Assembly: GCA_025966315.1 (NCBI GenBank)
Contig: JAOPUZ010000048.1
Span: 1 to 64,000, forward strand
Direction: 5' to 3'
DNA: 64,000 nucleotides
Source: Frankiales bacterium
Lineage (GTDB): Bacteria; Actinomycetota; Actinomycetes; Mycobacteriales; Jatrophihabitantaceae
Shown piece after piece: positions 1 to 8,420 of the stretch; position 1 is the stretch's first letter, and the number at the start of each line of letters is the position of its first letter. The translations under genes and the position numbers were made by a program. The notes beneath the pieces are model-generated. The model ran no database searches, was not told the DNA's origin, and was given only the letters and a program-made list of their open reading frames with translations.

Positions 1-125
1 ACAGCTACCGACTCAAAGACCGAGACCTCGGACGCGTCCCCACCGCCGCGTCCGACGACAAATAGAACCGAAGATGGTCAGAGTTCGATTGCCGGAAACT
101 GGTCAGCTTTCGCTTGCCGTTGACA
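1..125 (+). mobile_element. Right end of an IS21-family insertion sequence
   Basis: The window opens inside the end of an istB-like gene. Downstream of its stop are two near-identical 20-nt direct repeats at 75-94 and 100-119 (17/20 matches, core TGGTCAG..TTCG.TTGCCG), and the element appears to end in TGACA at 121-125. Repeated transposase-binding sequences at the tips and a CA-3' terminus are typical of IS21 elements. The left end and target duplication lie outside the window, so intactness cannot be judged. The exact end base is an inference. Confidence 0.6.
3..65 (+). CDS. istB: IstB-like IS21 ATP-binding helper protein (C-terminal 20 codons, partial)
   Basis: Reading frame 3 is open from the window edge to TAG at 63-65 and encodes a tail beginning SYRLKDRDLGRV. 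The SYRLK motif close to the C-terminus matches the end of IstB-type AAA+ helpers, which load the IstA transposase onto DNA. Only 20 residues are visible, so the call rests on this motif and on the IS21-like terminal repeats just downstream. No other function is suggested by the fragment. Confidence 0.5.
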   Translation, partial: SYRLKDRDLGRVPTAASDDK

Positions 126-175
126 ACCCGTACTCGCCGACACCTTTTCGGTCAGTGTTTCGAGTAAGCGTGTTG

Positions 176-250
176 TGGTGGGCGCTACTGGATTCGAACC
201 AGTGACCGCTCGGGTGTAAACCGAGTGCTCTTCCGCTGAGCTAAGCGCCC
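176..250 (-). tRNA. tRNA-Val (anticodon UAC)
   Basis: The minus strand folds as a complete tRNA: acceptor GGGCGCT pairs with AGCGCCC, the anticodon stem CTCGG/CCGAG encloses loop TTTACAC, and the T arm is ACTGG-TTCGAAT-CCAGT. Anticodon TAC reads GUA (valine). A genomically encoded CCA follows (176-178 on the plus strand). The IS21 end lies about 50 bp downstream of its 3' end, a common place for mobile-element insertion. Confidence 0.96.
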
Positions 251-343
251 CGCTCGGCTGTCGGGCGGCATCCGCAGGTGCATTCTGCCGCCCGCGACAG
301 GGTACCCGGGGCCGCACCTAGTCGTTCGACGTACTGTCGTTGC

Positions 344-1156
344 GTGCTCGAAACCCTGCGCCAGCGCCGTTACCTCGGCCTGTTCGCAATCGTGCTCGTG
401 ATCGCGATCATCTGCGGTCTGGCTGGGACATGGCAGATTGCTCGGTTCAAAGAGAAGCACGACGCCAATCACGAGCTGCGGGCCAACAATCGGGACCAGA
501 CCGTCGACGTCGCGCAAGCGCTCGGCCCGGTCACCGCGCCGGTGATCGCGGGCGAGGCCGCTGAGTTCCGGCACGTTCGTGCGACCGGCACCTACCTGGC
601 CGGCGATGAGACGCTGGTGCGCGGCCAGACCGTGAACTCAGACGTCGGCTACCTCGTGCTGACTCCGCTGCAGACGGCCGAGGGCGTGCTGTTGGTCGTG
701 CGCGGCTTCGTCACCCAGACGGCCCAGGCCCTCGATACGCCGACCGTGCCGGCGGCGCCGGCCGGACAGGTCACCGTGATCGCCCGGGTAGAACCGACGA
801 CCACCAAGAACGACCGGTTCGGTCAGCTGCCCAAGAATCAGGTCGACACGATCAATCCGGCGTTGCAGGCCAGCCGATTGCACGCGCCGGTCTGGACGTC
901 CTACGCCGAACTGCTGCCTAACCAGCCGGGCGGCGCCGGGCTGACCGCGATCCCGTCGCCGGACTTGTCCAACCCCGCCGGTGGCGCCGTCGAGCCCCAG
1001 CACCTGGCCTACATCTTGCAGTGGTACCTGTTTGCCGGCCTCGCCCTGGCGGTGCCCTTCGTGCTCGCCGGTGCCGAACGCCGCCGGGACGCCGAGCCCG
1101 ACGAGGACCCGGATCGCAAGCCTTCGCTGGACGACCGCCTGGCCGGGTTGGGCTGA
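344..1156 (+). CDS. SURF1-family cytochrome c oxidase assembly protein
   Basis: A 270-residue membrane protein with the SURF1 layout: an N-terminal transmembrane helix (about residues 10-29) ending in the family GTWQ motif, a large extracytoplasmic domain, and a C-terminal helix (about 225-243) followed by a charged cytoplasmic tail. SURF1 proteins help insert heme a into subunit I of cytochrome c oxidase. GTG at 344 is preferred because it places the first helix close to the N-terminus; an in-frame ATG at 278 would add 22 low-complexity residues. It is convergent with the peroxiredoxin gene, with a strong hairpin between them. Confidence 0.88.
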   Translation: MLETLRQRRYLGLFAIVLVIAIICGLAGTWQIARFKEKHDANHELRANNRDQTVDVAQALGPVTAPVIAGEAAEFRHVRATGTYLAGDETLVRGQTVNSDVGYLVLTPLQTAEGVLLVVRGFVTQTAQALDTPTVPAAPAGQVTVIARVEPTTTKNDRFGQLPKNQVDTINPALQASRLHAPVWTSYAELLPNQPGGAGLTAIPSPDLSNPAGGAVEPQHLAYILQWYLFAGLALAVPFVLAGAERRRDAEPDEDPDRKPSLDDRLAGLG

Positions 1157-1192
1157 CGCGCGCAATCCTCACAAGGCCAGCCGATGCAGGCC

Positions 1193-1228
1193 GCAATGCC
1201 TGCTGACGCGGGCGACAGCAGGCATTGC
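1193..1228. terminator. Bidirectional hairpin terminator between surf1 and peroxiredoxin
   Basis: A perfect 13-bp inverted repeat (GCAATGCCTGCTG at 1193-1205 and its complement at 1216-1228) with a 10-nt loop lies in the 94-bp gap between two convergent genes. No poly-T tract follows, as is usual in high-GC actinobacteria. The 15-nt segment CCTGCTGACGCGGGC occurs in the loop side and again just downstream (from about 1230). Confidence 0.75.
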
Positions 1229-1250
1229 GCCTGCTGACGCGGGCAAGCCG

Positions 1251-1739
1251 CTAGTGCGGGTCCAGCGCGGCTATCGCGTCCAGCCACATTTGCGGATCGC
1301 GGCCCACGCCGATCTCGTTGGCCTCGCTGAACCGGATCACGCCGTCCGCGTCGACGAGAAACGTGCCCCGGTTGGCAGCGCCGGTGGCCGGGTTGAACAC
1401 GCCGTAAGCCTGCGCCACCGCGCCGTGCGGCCAGAAATCGGCCAGTAACGGAAATTCGAGATCGTCGCGCTGGGCGAAGATCTTGTGCGAATAAATTGAA
1501 TCGACGCTGATCGCGACGACTTGGACCCGATCGTTGCTGAACTCGTCGAGGTTCTCTCGCAGCCGGCCCAGCTCGCCGGTACAGATGTTGGTGAACGCAA
1601 ACGGGTAGAACACGATGAGCACCGCACGATCACCCTTGAAGTCTGAAAGCCGCACGACCTCGTTGTTCTGATCGTGAAGCTCGAAGTCGGGGGCGATCTC
1701 ACCGACCGCAAGCGGCGCCAGCCCGGTCGCCGCCGTCAC
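1251..1739 (-). CDS. ahpE: AhpE-type 1-Cys peroxiredoxin
   Basis: 162 residues of the AhpC/TSA thioredoxin fold. The peroxidatic motif PFAFTNIC places Thr50 and Cys53 in the P-x-x-x-T-x-x-C signature. No second cysteine exists in the protein, so it is a 1-Cys enzyme as in AhpE. It reduces organic hydroperoxides or peroxynitrite in the cytoplasm, probably recycled by mycothiol or mycoredoxin (family knowledge). GTG at 1739 overlaps the stop of the upstream DUF3052 gene by four bases (GTGA), implying translational coupling. Confidence 0.93.
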   Translation of the reverse strand: MTAATGLAPLAVGEIAPDFELHDQNNEVVRLSDFKGDRAVLIVFYPFAFTNICTGELGRLRENLDEFSNDRVQVVAISVDSIYSHKIFAQRDDLEFPLLADFWPHGAVAQAYGVFNPATGAANRGTFLVDADGVIRFSEANEIGVGRDPQMWLDAIAALDPH

Positions 1740-2206
1740 CGGTTGCGTCCCTTATCCGCTTTATCGGACTTGTCGGACGATCCTTTGGATCGACGCTGGG
1801 CCAGCCGTGCGCCGGTCCAGTCTGCTCCTAGCGGCAGCAGCGAGGTTTGCGACAGGCCAGCCGTCGGGGCCGCCTCGGAAATGTCGGACGGTTCGACGTA
1901 GCCCGCACGTCCCCGTTTCGGGGTCAGCAGCCAGATCACCCCGTTGTCAGCCAGCGGCGCGATCGCGTCGACCAGTACGTCGACCAGATCGTCATCGTCA
2001 GAGCGGTACCAGAGCACCACGACGTCGACGACCTCGTCTGAATCCTCATCGACCATCTCGTCGTTGAGACGGTCCTCGATTGCATCGCGCAGCTCGGCGT
2101 CGACGTCGTCGTCGTACCCGATTTCTTGCACGACCATTCCTTGCTCGATACCCAGCCGCTCAACCAGCGCGGCCAAGTTATCCCCGGTGCCGGGGGTGGT
2201 GCTCAC
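1736..2206 (-). CDS. DUF3052 domain protein
   Basis: 156 residues with a strongly acidic central region and a Lys/Arg-rich C-terminus. The DUF3052 core (GDNLAALVERLG near the N-terminus, WLLTPKRGRAGYVEPSDI later) is clear. The function is unknown; in actinobacteria this family recurrently sits between aceE and a peroxiredoxin gene, as here. The start is GTG at 2206, chosen because AGGAGG (complement of 2213-2218) sits six bases upstream; longer in-frame extensions lack a ribosome site. It is co-transcribed with ahpE through the GTGA overlap. Confidence 0.87.
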   Translation of the reverse strand: MSTTPGTGDNLAALVERLGIEQGMVVQEIGYDDDVDAELRDAIEDRLNDEMVDEDSDEVVDVVVLWYRSDDDDLVDVLVDAIAPLADNGVIWLLTPKRGRAGYVEPSDISEAAPTAGLSQTSLLPLGADWTGARLAQRRSKGSSDKSDKADKGRNR

Positions 2207-2383
2207 TGCCAGCCTCCTAATGTTGCGTCGAGTCGTGACGACCGCTAACCGGTAGTGGTCGAGGGTCTTCCGCGTAGATAACCACACTGCTCCCACGATG
2301 CAACCGTATGGGGCCAGAAGTTGGCTACCGGCCGGTAAACATCCTGTGACACATGCCTTGCGAGGGAGGAGGACAATGAACGC

Positions 2384-5134
2384 GTGACTAGTGATCGCTA
2401 CAGCATCATCACTGATGGACTACCCAGCCAGCTGCCCGATATTGATCCCGGCGAAACCCGCGAATGGATCGAATCTCTGGACGCAGCAATCGACCACGAC
2501 GGGCGGCAGCGAGCCCGCTACCTGATGTTGAGACTGTTGGAACGCGCGCGCGAACGACAGGTCGGCGTGCCTGCGCTGCGCAGCACGGACTACATAAACT
2601 CGATCCCGCCCGAACGTGAACCGTGGTTCCCCGGCGATGAAGACATCGAACGCCGGATCCGTGCCTACATCCGCTGGAACGCCGCCATCATGGTGAGCCG
2701 CGCCAACAAGCACCTCGGCGTCGGCGGCCACATTGCCACTTACGCTTCGGCGGCATCGCTGTACGAGGTCGGCTTCAACCACTTCTTCCGGGGCAAGGAT
2801 CTCGCCTCCGGCATGGGTGACCAGGTGTATTTCCAGGGCCACGCCGCGCCCGGTATCTACGCCCGCGCCTTCCTCGAAGGCCGGCTCACCGAGCGGCACC
2901 TGGACGGTTTCCGGCAGGAACAGTCGCGAGCCCCGTACGGCCTGTCGTCTTACCCGCACCCACGGTTGATGCCCGAGTTCTGGGAGTTCCCGACCGTGTC
3001 GATGGGCTTGGGCCCGATCGGTGCCATCTATCAGGCGCGGTTCAACCGCTACCTGAACGCCCGCGGCATCACCGACACCTCGCAGTCGCACGTCTGGGCG
3101 TTTCTCGGCGACGGCGAGATGGACGAGGTCGAGTCGCTCGGCGCCATAGGGGTGGCGGCCCGCGAAGAGCTGGACAACCTCACCTTCGTCATCAACTGCA
3201 ACCTGCAGCGGCTGGACGGGCCGGTGCGTGGCAACGGCAAGATCATCCAGGAACTCGAATCCAACTTCCGCGGGGCCGGCTGGAACGTCATCAAAGTCAT
3301 CTGGGGACGGGACTGGGATCCGCTACTGGCCCAGGACCGCGACGGGGTCCTCGTCAACAAGATGAACACCACGCCGGACGGGCAGTTCCAGACCTACAGC
3401 GTCGAGGAGGGGGCCTACATCCGCGAGAACTTCTTCGGCGGTGACCCGCGACTGCGCAAGATCGTCGAGGACCTCACCGACGACGACCTGCGCAAGCTCT
3501 CCCGGGGCGGGCACGATTACCGCAAGGTGTACGCCGCGTTCGCGTCGGCCCGAGCACACGTCGGGCAGCCCACGGTGATCCTGGCTCACACGATCAAGGG
3601 CTGGACGCTGGAGAGCTTCGAGGGCCGCAACGCGACCCACCAGATGAAGAAGCTGAACAAGAACGACCTCAAGGCCTTCCGGGACCGCCTGTACCTGCCG
3701 ATCACCGACGAGGCACTGGAGGCGGATCTGCCGCCGTACTTCCACCCGGGTGAGAAGTCGGACGAAATCTCTTACATGAAGGAACGACGCGAAGCCCTGG
3801 GCGGCTCGCTGCCGAAACGGGTCAATCGGGCCAAGCAGCTGGTGCTGCCCGCGTCGGACTCCTCGCCCTATGAGGACCTGCGCAAGGGATCGGGTAAGCA
3901 GGTCGTGGCGACCACCCAGGTCGTGGTCCGGCTGTTCAAGGACCTCATGCGGGACAAGCAGATCGGGCACCGTTTCGTGCCGATCATTCCGGACGAGGCT
4001 CGCACCTTCGGGCTGGACGCGATCTTCCCGACCGCCAAGATCTACTCTCCGCACGGTCAGGAATACGACGCCGTCGACCGCGACATGCTGTTGTCCTACA
4101 AGGAATCTCAACAGGGTCAGATCCTGCACGAAGGAATCAGCGAGGCCGGTTCGACCGCGTCGCTGATCGCCGCGGGCACGGCGTACTCCACGCACGGCGA
4201 GCCGATGATTCCGTTCTACATCTTCTATTCGATGTTCGGATTCCAGCGGACCGGCGACCAGTTCTGGCAGTTTGCCGACCAGCTGGGGCGCGGTTTCGTG
4301 CTCGGTGCCACAGCTGGGCGAACGACCCTCACCGGCGAAGGCTTGCAGCATGCCGACGGCCATTCGCTGCTGCTGGCCTCTACCAACCCGGCCTGCGTGG
4401 CCTACGACCCCGCCTACGCCTACGAGCTGACGCACATCGTTGAATCCGGCCTGAGTCGCATGTACGGCTCGTCGCAGCAGCATCCGCAGGGCGAGGACGT
4501 GTTCTTCTACCTGACCATCTACAACGAGCCGATCCCGCAGCCGGCGCAACCGGCCGACGTCGATGTGGAGGGCATCCTCCGGGGTATGCATCGGATATCC
4601 ACGGCGCTCGGCGAGCCGGGCCGGCCGCGGGCTCAAGTGCTGGCCTCGGGCGTTGCCGTTCCGTGGGCGCTCAAGGCCCAGCAACTGCTCGGTTCCGACT
4701 GGGGCGTGGATGCCGACGTGTGGTCGGTGACGTCCTGGAACGAGCTGCGGCGCGACGCCCTGGCCGCGGACGAGCACAACTTCCTCGACCCCGGGTCAGA
4801 GCCGGTCACGCCGTTCGTGACCAGCAAGCTGGCCGATGCGAACGGTCCGTTCATCGGGGTATCGGACTACATGCGGGCCGTACCGGACCAGATCTCGCAG
4901 TGGATCCCGGGCGACTGGAGCTCGCTGGGGGCCGACGGCTTCGGCTTCGCCGACACCCGGGGGGCGGCCCGGCGTTTCTTCCACATCGACGCCGAGTCGA
5001 TCGTGGTGAACGTACTGGCGCAATTGGCCAAGCGCGGCGAGGTCAACCCGGGCGCACCCAAGGAAGCATTCGACCGGTACCGGCTACTCGATGTTGCCGC
5101 GGCCGAGGCGGGATCCGCGGCGGGCGATTCCTAG
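2384..5134 (+). CDS. aceE: Pyruvate dehydrogenase E1 component, homodimeric type
   Basis: 916 residues, full length for the AceE-type E1. It decarboxylates pyruvate with thiamine diphosphate and acetylates the E2 lipoyl domain, feeding acetyl-CoA to the TCA cycle and to the fatty-acid operon downstream. The TPP/Mg motif runs from GDGEMDEVE to INCN (about residues 242-273). The start is GTG at 2384 behind a purine-rich GGGAGGAGG; an ATG eight bases upstream stops after three codons. E2/E3 genes are not nearby, as is normal for actinobacterial aceE. It is divergent from DUF3052-ahpE and ends before a strong hairpin. Confidence 0.97.
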   Translation: MTSDRYSIITDGLPSQLPDIDPGETREWIESLDAAIDHDGRQRARYLMLRLLERARERQVGVPALRSTDYINSIPPEREPWFPGDEDIERRIRAYIRWNAAIMVSRANKHLGVGGHIATYASAASLYEVGFNHFFRGKDLASGMGDQVYFQGHAAPGIYARAFLEGRLTERHLDGFRQEQSRAPYGLSSYPHPRLMPEFWEFPTVSMGLGPIGAIYQARFNRYLNARGITDTSQSHVWAFLGDGEMDEVESLGAIGVAAREELDNLTFVINCNLQRLDGPVRGNGKIIQELESNFRGAGWNVIKVIWGRDWDPLLAQDRDGVLVNKMNTTPDGQFQTYSVEEGAYIRENFFGGDPRLRKIVEDLTDDDLRKLSRGGHDYRKVYAAFASARAHVGQPTVILAHTIKGWTLESFEGRNATHQMKKLNKNDLKAFRDRLYLPITDEALEADLPPYFHPGEKSDEISYMKERREALGGSLPKRVNRAKQLVLPASDSSPYEDLRKGSGKQVVATTQVVVRLFKDLMRDKQIGHRFVPIIPDEARTFGLDAIFPTAKIYSPHGQEYDAVDRDMLLSYKESQQGQILHEGISEAGSTASLIAAGTAYSTHGEPMIPFYIFYSMFGFQRTGDQFWQFADQLGRGFVLGATAGRTTLTGEGLQHADGHSLLLASTNPACVAYDPAYAYELTHIVESGLSRMYGSSQQHPQGEDVFFYLTIYNEPIPQPAQPADVDVEGILRGMHRISTALGEPGRPRAQVLASGVAVPWALKAQQLLGSDWGVDADVWSVTSWNELRRDALAADEHNFLDPGSEPVTPFVTSKLADANGPFIGVSDYMRAVPDQISQWIPGDWSSLGADGFGFADTRGAARRFFHIDAESIVVNVLAQLAKRGEVNPGAPKEAFDRYRLLDVAAAEAGSAAGDS

Positions 5135-5171
5135 CCCACTCCTAGCCCGGCGGTTATATCGCAACGTCCGA

Positions 5172-5208
5172 CGGCTCTCCGATGAGGCTAGGCCCCATCG
5201 GAGAGCCG
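5172..5208 (+). terminator. Terminator hairpin after aceE
   Basis: A perfect 13-bp inverted repeat (CGGCTCTCCGATG at 5172-5184, complement at 5196-5208) with an 11-nt loop begins 37 bp after the aceE stop. It can also serve the convergent small membrane-protein gene ending at 5241. Confidence 0.82.
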
Positions 5209-5240
5209 CTCACAGACCATGACGAGCGATGGATCGAGGC

Positions 5241-5513
5241 TTAGCTCGCTGGCCTCGCCGGATCCATCGTCGTCGTGACCGAAAATAAGCTGAAGTCAAT
5301 AATGACTGACACCACCAGGGCCAGTACAAAAATAATCAGCGGAGCCTGGTACCAACCCATGCCAGTCTTACGAAGCAGGGCATATGACAGCCCCGCCCCA
5401 GCGACAGCGAGCACTGGTGTCACTAGCGGCATCGCAAGTGACGACACCAACACAAGGGCAGCAACCAGGATCAGGCCAATCAAACCCAGTGATACCCGTG
5501 GCTTGGACTGCAA
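5241..5513 (-). CDS. Small membrane protein, unknown family
   Basis: 90 residues with hydrophobic segments at about residues 8-26, 28-46 and 56-76, consistent with two or three transmembrane helices and little else. No family is recognised. It lies downstream of, and on the same strand as, the ImmA/IrrE-like gene (43-bp gap). Codon use and base composition here look less GC-biased than in the neighbouring core genes, suggesting the pair arrived by transfer. The function is not inferable. Confidence 0.55.
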   Translation of the reverse strand: MQSKPRVSLGLIGLILVAALVLVSSLAMPLVTPVLAVAGAGLSYALLRKTGMGWYQAPLIIFVLALVVSVIIDFSLFSVTTTMDPARPAS

Positions 5514-5556
5514 GGCTCCGACGGGCCGTCGTTGATGCGGCTGAGCAGCAGCGTTA

Positions 5557-5880
5557 CTAACTCTCCGGCTCCGCCGCTGTCACCAGCTCGCCCGCAAACT
5601 GCGAAAACAGCACCCCTACATGCCCGAGCAGCATATGGCCGTACTCATGCCCGAGCGTCACCTCACGGTTCAAGGCTGAACGCGGCACCACCAACACGTC
5701 GGTATCTTCGGTTTCAATCCACTGCCCAAACGTGCCGATAGGCAAATCGAAATGCTGGATGGTCAGGGGCCGACCGCGCAACCGCGCCACCGCTGGAGCC
5801 AGCGCTTCCACGGAGGACAGCTCAGCCGACTTCGCCACGTCAAGCAAGCGGTTGACCGCTACATTTGGTCTGCCGTCCAT
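5557..5880 (-). CDS. ImmA/IrrE-like metallopeptidase domain protein (short)
   Basis: 107 residues with the zinc-protease motif HEYGH at 78-82, extended to HEYGHMLLGH as in ImmA/IrrE proteins. Such proteases typically cleave a partner repressor of the XRE type in phage, ICE or stress switches. At 107 residues it is shorter than usual, and the third zinc ligand region is not obvious. No XRE repressor gene is recognisable next to it. ATG at 5880 is preceded by AGGAG about eight bases upstream. It could be a diverged toxin-antitoxin component or a relic. Confidence 0.65.
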   Translation of the reverse strand: MDGRPNVAVNRLLDVAKSAELSSVEALAPAVARLRGRPLTIQHFDLPIGTFGQWIETEDTDVLVVPRSALNREVTLGHEYGHMLLGHVGVLFSQFAGELVTAAEPES

Positions 5881-6097
5881 CGGTCACTCCTGATCTCAAG
5901 TCGTGCGAACGATACATCAGGGAGAATCTTACGATGGCACAACATATAGCCAGTAACGGACATAGAGCTCGTCCGCTCATACCGGGTCCACCAGACCGCG
6001 GCCTCCTCTGCTCCTTCCACCGCCTTGGCGCAGAAGGGTGATCGCACTACCGCCCCACGATCCTCGCGGACGATGCCAACGCTCACAAACCGACTAT
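5881..6097. other. Gap without a convincing gene
   Basis: About 217 bp upstream of the ImmA/IrrE-like gene. A minus-strand frame is open across it but shows no family resemblance and no good ribosome site. It presumably contains the promoter for the 5880-5241 pair; no clear -10/-35 or operator was found. Confidence 0.4.
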
Positions 6098-6694
6098 CTA
6101 GTGTCCCTGCTGCGTCCTGGTCGGGTGGGCCGGCTCGGTTCCGGGCGGGCCGAGGTCCGTCCACGACACCGGTGTCGCGCCGACGTCGGGTAACTCGAGC
6201 GCGGGGTCGTCGCTCTGCAGCAGGCCGAGCAGCCGGACGCCGAATATCGCCGCGATCCGAGCCTGCTGGGCGATGATGTCGGTGAGGGCGTGGGCGGTCG
6301 ACGGTTCGCGGCGGACGAAGGCATCAAAGCGCAGCAGGACAAGCACGATGCCGATCTCAGACGCCGTCTCGCGGCGGCCGCTGGCGGCTGGGCCAGCTGT
6401 TGAGTCGGCGCCGACCGGCGGCGTGACCAGCGAGCCGAGGCCGTCGTTCAACGCGTCGAGATTGGCACCGTAGTAGTCCGGGAGTTCCAGCAAGGTGGCC
6501 AGATCCGCGTGCATGGCCGCGGAATCCGACCAGGACCCGGCGTCGGCGACCAGCACCCGGTAGCCATGCGCCCGCAGCCACCCGGTCGCCTCGTCGAGGA
6601 TCTGCATCCGGTGGAACAACGTCACGAACCCGCGCAGCGCTAGCCTCAGATCAAGCGCGTCCGACGGTTCCGAGGGAGCATTCCAGACCGCCAC
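6098..6694 (-). CDS. Barstar-family (barnase inhibitor-like) protein
   Basis: 198 residues. The barstar hallmark DYYGANLDALNDGLG occurs at about residues 75-89, between helix- and strand-forming segments. Barstar-type proteins inhibit secreted ribonucleases, but many actinobacterial members lie far from any barnase gene and have no tested role. No barnase-like gene is visible here. GTG at 6694 lies 44 bases inside the sirtuin gene; an internal ATG at 6607 would avoid the overlap but would trim a plausible first strand. Confidence 0.8.
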   Translation of the reverse strand: MAVWNAPSEPSDALDLRLALRGFVTLFHRMQILDEATGWLRAHGYRVLVADAGSWSDSAAMHADLATLLELPDYYGANLDALNDGLGSLVTPPVGADSTAGPAASGRRETASEIGIVLVLLRFDAFVRREPSTAHALTDIIAQQARIAAIFGVRLLGLLQSDDPALELPDVGATPVSWTDLGPPGTEPAHPTRTQQGH

Positions 6695-7592
6695 GTCCTG
6701 AGCCTAAGCGCTCGGCGTCGCCCGCATCGGCAAGCTCGGCCCCGGCCGCCTCGAGCAGCTGACCGAGCGGCAGCTCGATCTTGGTCGTCGCGTACGGGTC
6801 CCCGCGAGTGGGACCTTGGTTGGCGATCACGATCGGGATACCCCGGTCTGCCGCCCGACGTACGAACCTGAAGCCGGAGGCCACCGTCAACGAGGAACCG
6901 AGAACGACCAGCAGCTTCGACCGTTCGACCAGTGAGTAGCAGAACGACACCCGCTCGGGAGGCACATTCTCGCCGAAGAAGATCACGTCGGGCTTGAGCG
7001 GGCCGGAGCCGCAGGCGGCGCAGTCCACAACCTGAAACGAATCGATGACGCCATCATCGATATCGACATCGCCGTCCGGCTTGATCACGTCATCGGCCAC
7101 GCTGCCCGGGCTGATGTGCAGGTTCGCCGCCTGCAGCCTGCGGTCCAGTGCGTCCCGTGGTGAGACCGTGCGGCACGACATGCAGATCACCCGGTTCAGG
7201 CCGCCGTGCAATTCCTCGACGCGTTCGGCGCCGGCCTGCTGATGCAGTCCGTCGACGTTCTGGGTGATGACGTGATCGAGCCAACCGCCCCGTTCCAGCT
7301 GGGCGACGGCAAAGTGACCGCGGTTGGGTCGCGCGCTGGCGATGCGTCGCCATCCGATGAAGCTTCGAGCCCAATAACGCTGCCGGGCCTGGTCGCTGCC
7401 GAGAAAGTCCTGCACCGTCATCGGTGTCGCCGGGTTGGCCCGACCGGTCGGGCCGCGATAATCCGGGATTCCGGATTCGGTCGACATCCCCGCGCCGCCC
7501 AGCGCGACGGTGCGGCCGGGACCGGCTGCGGTCATCGCCTCGACGAGTCGGTTGACTCCGTCGTCGAGGTCGTCGATCACTTCGGTCACCAT
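6651..7592 (-). CDS. Sir2-family NAD-dependent protein deacylase (sirtuin)
   Basis: 313 residues. It has the NAD-binding motif GAGMSTESGIPDYRG (about 33-47), the catalytic TQNVDGLHQQAG segment with active-site His, and two Cys pairs (CMSC and CAAC) for the structural zinc. The STESG-type pocket resembles class II (SIRT4-like) sirtuins. It removes acyl groups from lysines, releasing nicotinamide and O-acyl-ADP-ribose. ATG at 7592. The 3' end overlaps the start of the barstar-like gene by 44 nt, so the two are probably co-transcribed. Confidence 0.95.
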   Translation of the reverse strand: MVTEVIDDLDDGVNRLVEAMTAAGPGRTVALGGAGMSTESGIPDYRGPTGRANPATPMTVQDFLGSDQARQRYWARSFIGWRRIASARPNRGHFAVAQLERGGWLDHVITQNVDGLHQQAGAERVEELHGGLNRVICMSCRTVSPRDALDRRLQAANLHISPGSVADDVIKPDGDVDIDDGVIDSFQVVDCAACGSGPLKPDVIFFGENVPPERVSFCYSLVERSKLLVVLGSSLTVASGFRFVRRAADRGIPIVIANQGPTRGDPYATTKIELPLGQLLEAAGAELADAGDAERLGSGRGGLECSLGTVGRA

Positions 7593-7634
7593 TCGAGAGT
7601 ACGACGCAGGCTCGAACGCTCGAGCCGTCCGCCG

Positions 7635-8384
7635 CTAACCCAGATCCGACGCCAGCTGCCAGACCAGGATCTCCGACGGCTCCGCGGCCGTGAACTCGAT
7701 CGGTGAGCCGGATCGGCCGGTCACCCGCAGGGCGTCCCCAGCGACCAGCCCGTATTCATCGCGCGGTTGATCGTCCGGACCAGCGCTCGCCAACCCTCGA
7801 CCGACGGCAAGGTAGCTGTGCACGAACTCCGCGGTCGGCAGCATCACCGACTCACCGGCGGCCAGCCGTCCAACCCAGAGCGTGGCCGATGGCTGGCGCA
7901 GGGTCAACGCACCATTCGCGATCTCGTCCGGTACGCCCGATGCCACCGAGACCAAGCCCCCCGCGGCCAATCTGGCCCGGCAATCCGCCTGCGCATAGTC
8001 CGCCGGGGCGCCCCGAGTCTCGGGGGCCAGCCACATCTGCAGGTACCGCACCGGATCGTCGCCGACGTTGCGTTCCGAATGCCGCACGCCGGAGCCGGCA
8101 CTCAGCCGCTGTACATCCCCCGGCCGCGACACCTCGCGATGTCCGGCCGAATCTCGATGCTCCAGCGAGCCCGCCAGCACCCAGGTGACGATCTCGATCT
8201 CGGCGTGTGGATGCAGGTCGAACCCGCTGCCCGGCGCCAGCACGTCATCGTTATGGGCGAGCAGCGGCCCGAAGTGGGTCTGGGACGGGTCGTAGTACTG
8301 ACCGAAGGAAAAGCTATGCCGCGATTCCAGCCAGTCGTTCTGCGTCATGCCGCGCGACGCGGCCGGCCGCTGAGAGATCAACAC
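7635..8384 (-). CDS. Pirin-family bicupin protein
   Basis: 249 residues with the pirin N-terminal cupin: the HPHAEIEIV and GSGVRHSE motifs carry the metal-binding His/Glu set, followed by a second, more degenerate cupin. Bacterial pirins of this type (YhhW-like) include quercetin 2,3-dioxygenases, although the in vivo substrate is usually unknown. The start is GTG at 8384 behind GGGGGA. It is transcribed divergently from fasR with only 36 bp between the start codons. Confidence 0.88.
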   Translation of the reverse strand: MLISQRPAASRGMTQNDWLESRHSFSFGQYYDPSQTHFGPLLAHNDDVLAPGSGFDLHPHAEIEIVTWVLAGSLEHRDSAGHREVSRPGDVQRLSAGSGVRHSERNVGDDPVRYLQMWLAPETRGAPADYAQADCRARLAAGGLVSVASGVPDEIANGALTLRQPSATLWVGRLAAGESVMLPTAEFVHSYLAVGRGLASAGPDDQPRDEYGLVAGDALRVTGRSGSPIEFTAAEPSEILVWQLASDLG

Positions 8385-8420
8385 TCCCCCAGTATCAGTG
8401 AGCCTGGTTATCGTTCAGTT

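Noticed and set aside
5859-6164. Minus-strand frame upstream of the ImmA-like gene
   Set aside because: No family resemblance, poor ribosome site, and it runs into the ImmA start; probably not a gene.
7767-8420. Long in-frame N-terminal extension of the FasR gene
   Set aside because: It overlaps most of the divergent pirin gene and reads as the antisense of it; GTG 8421 fits the PucR family.
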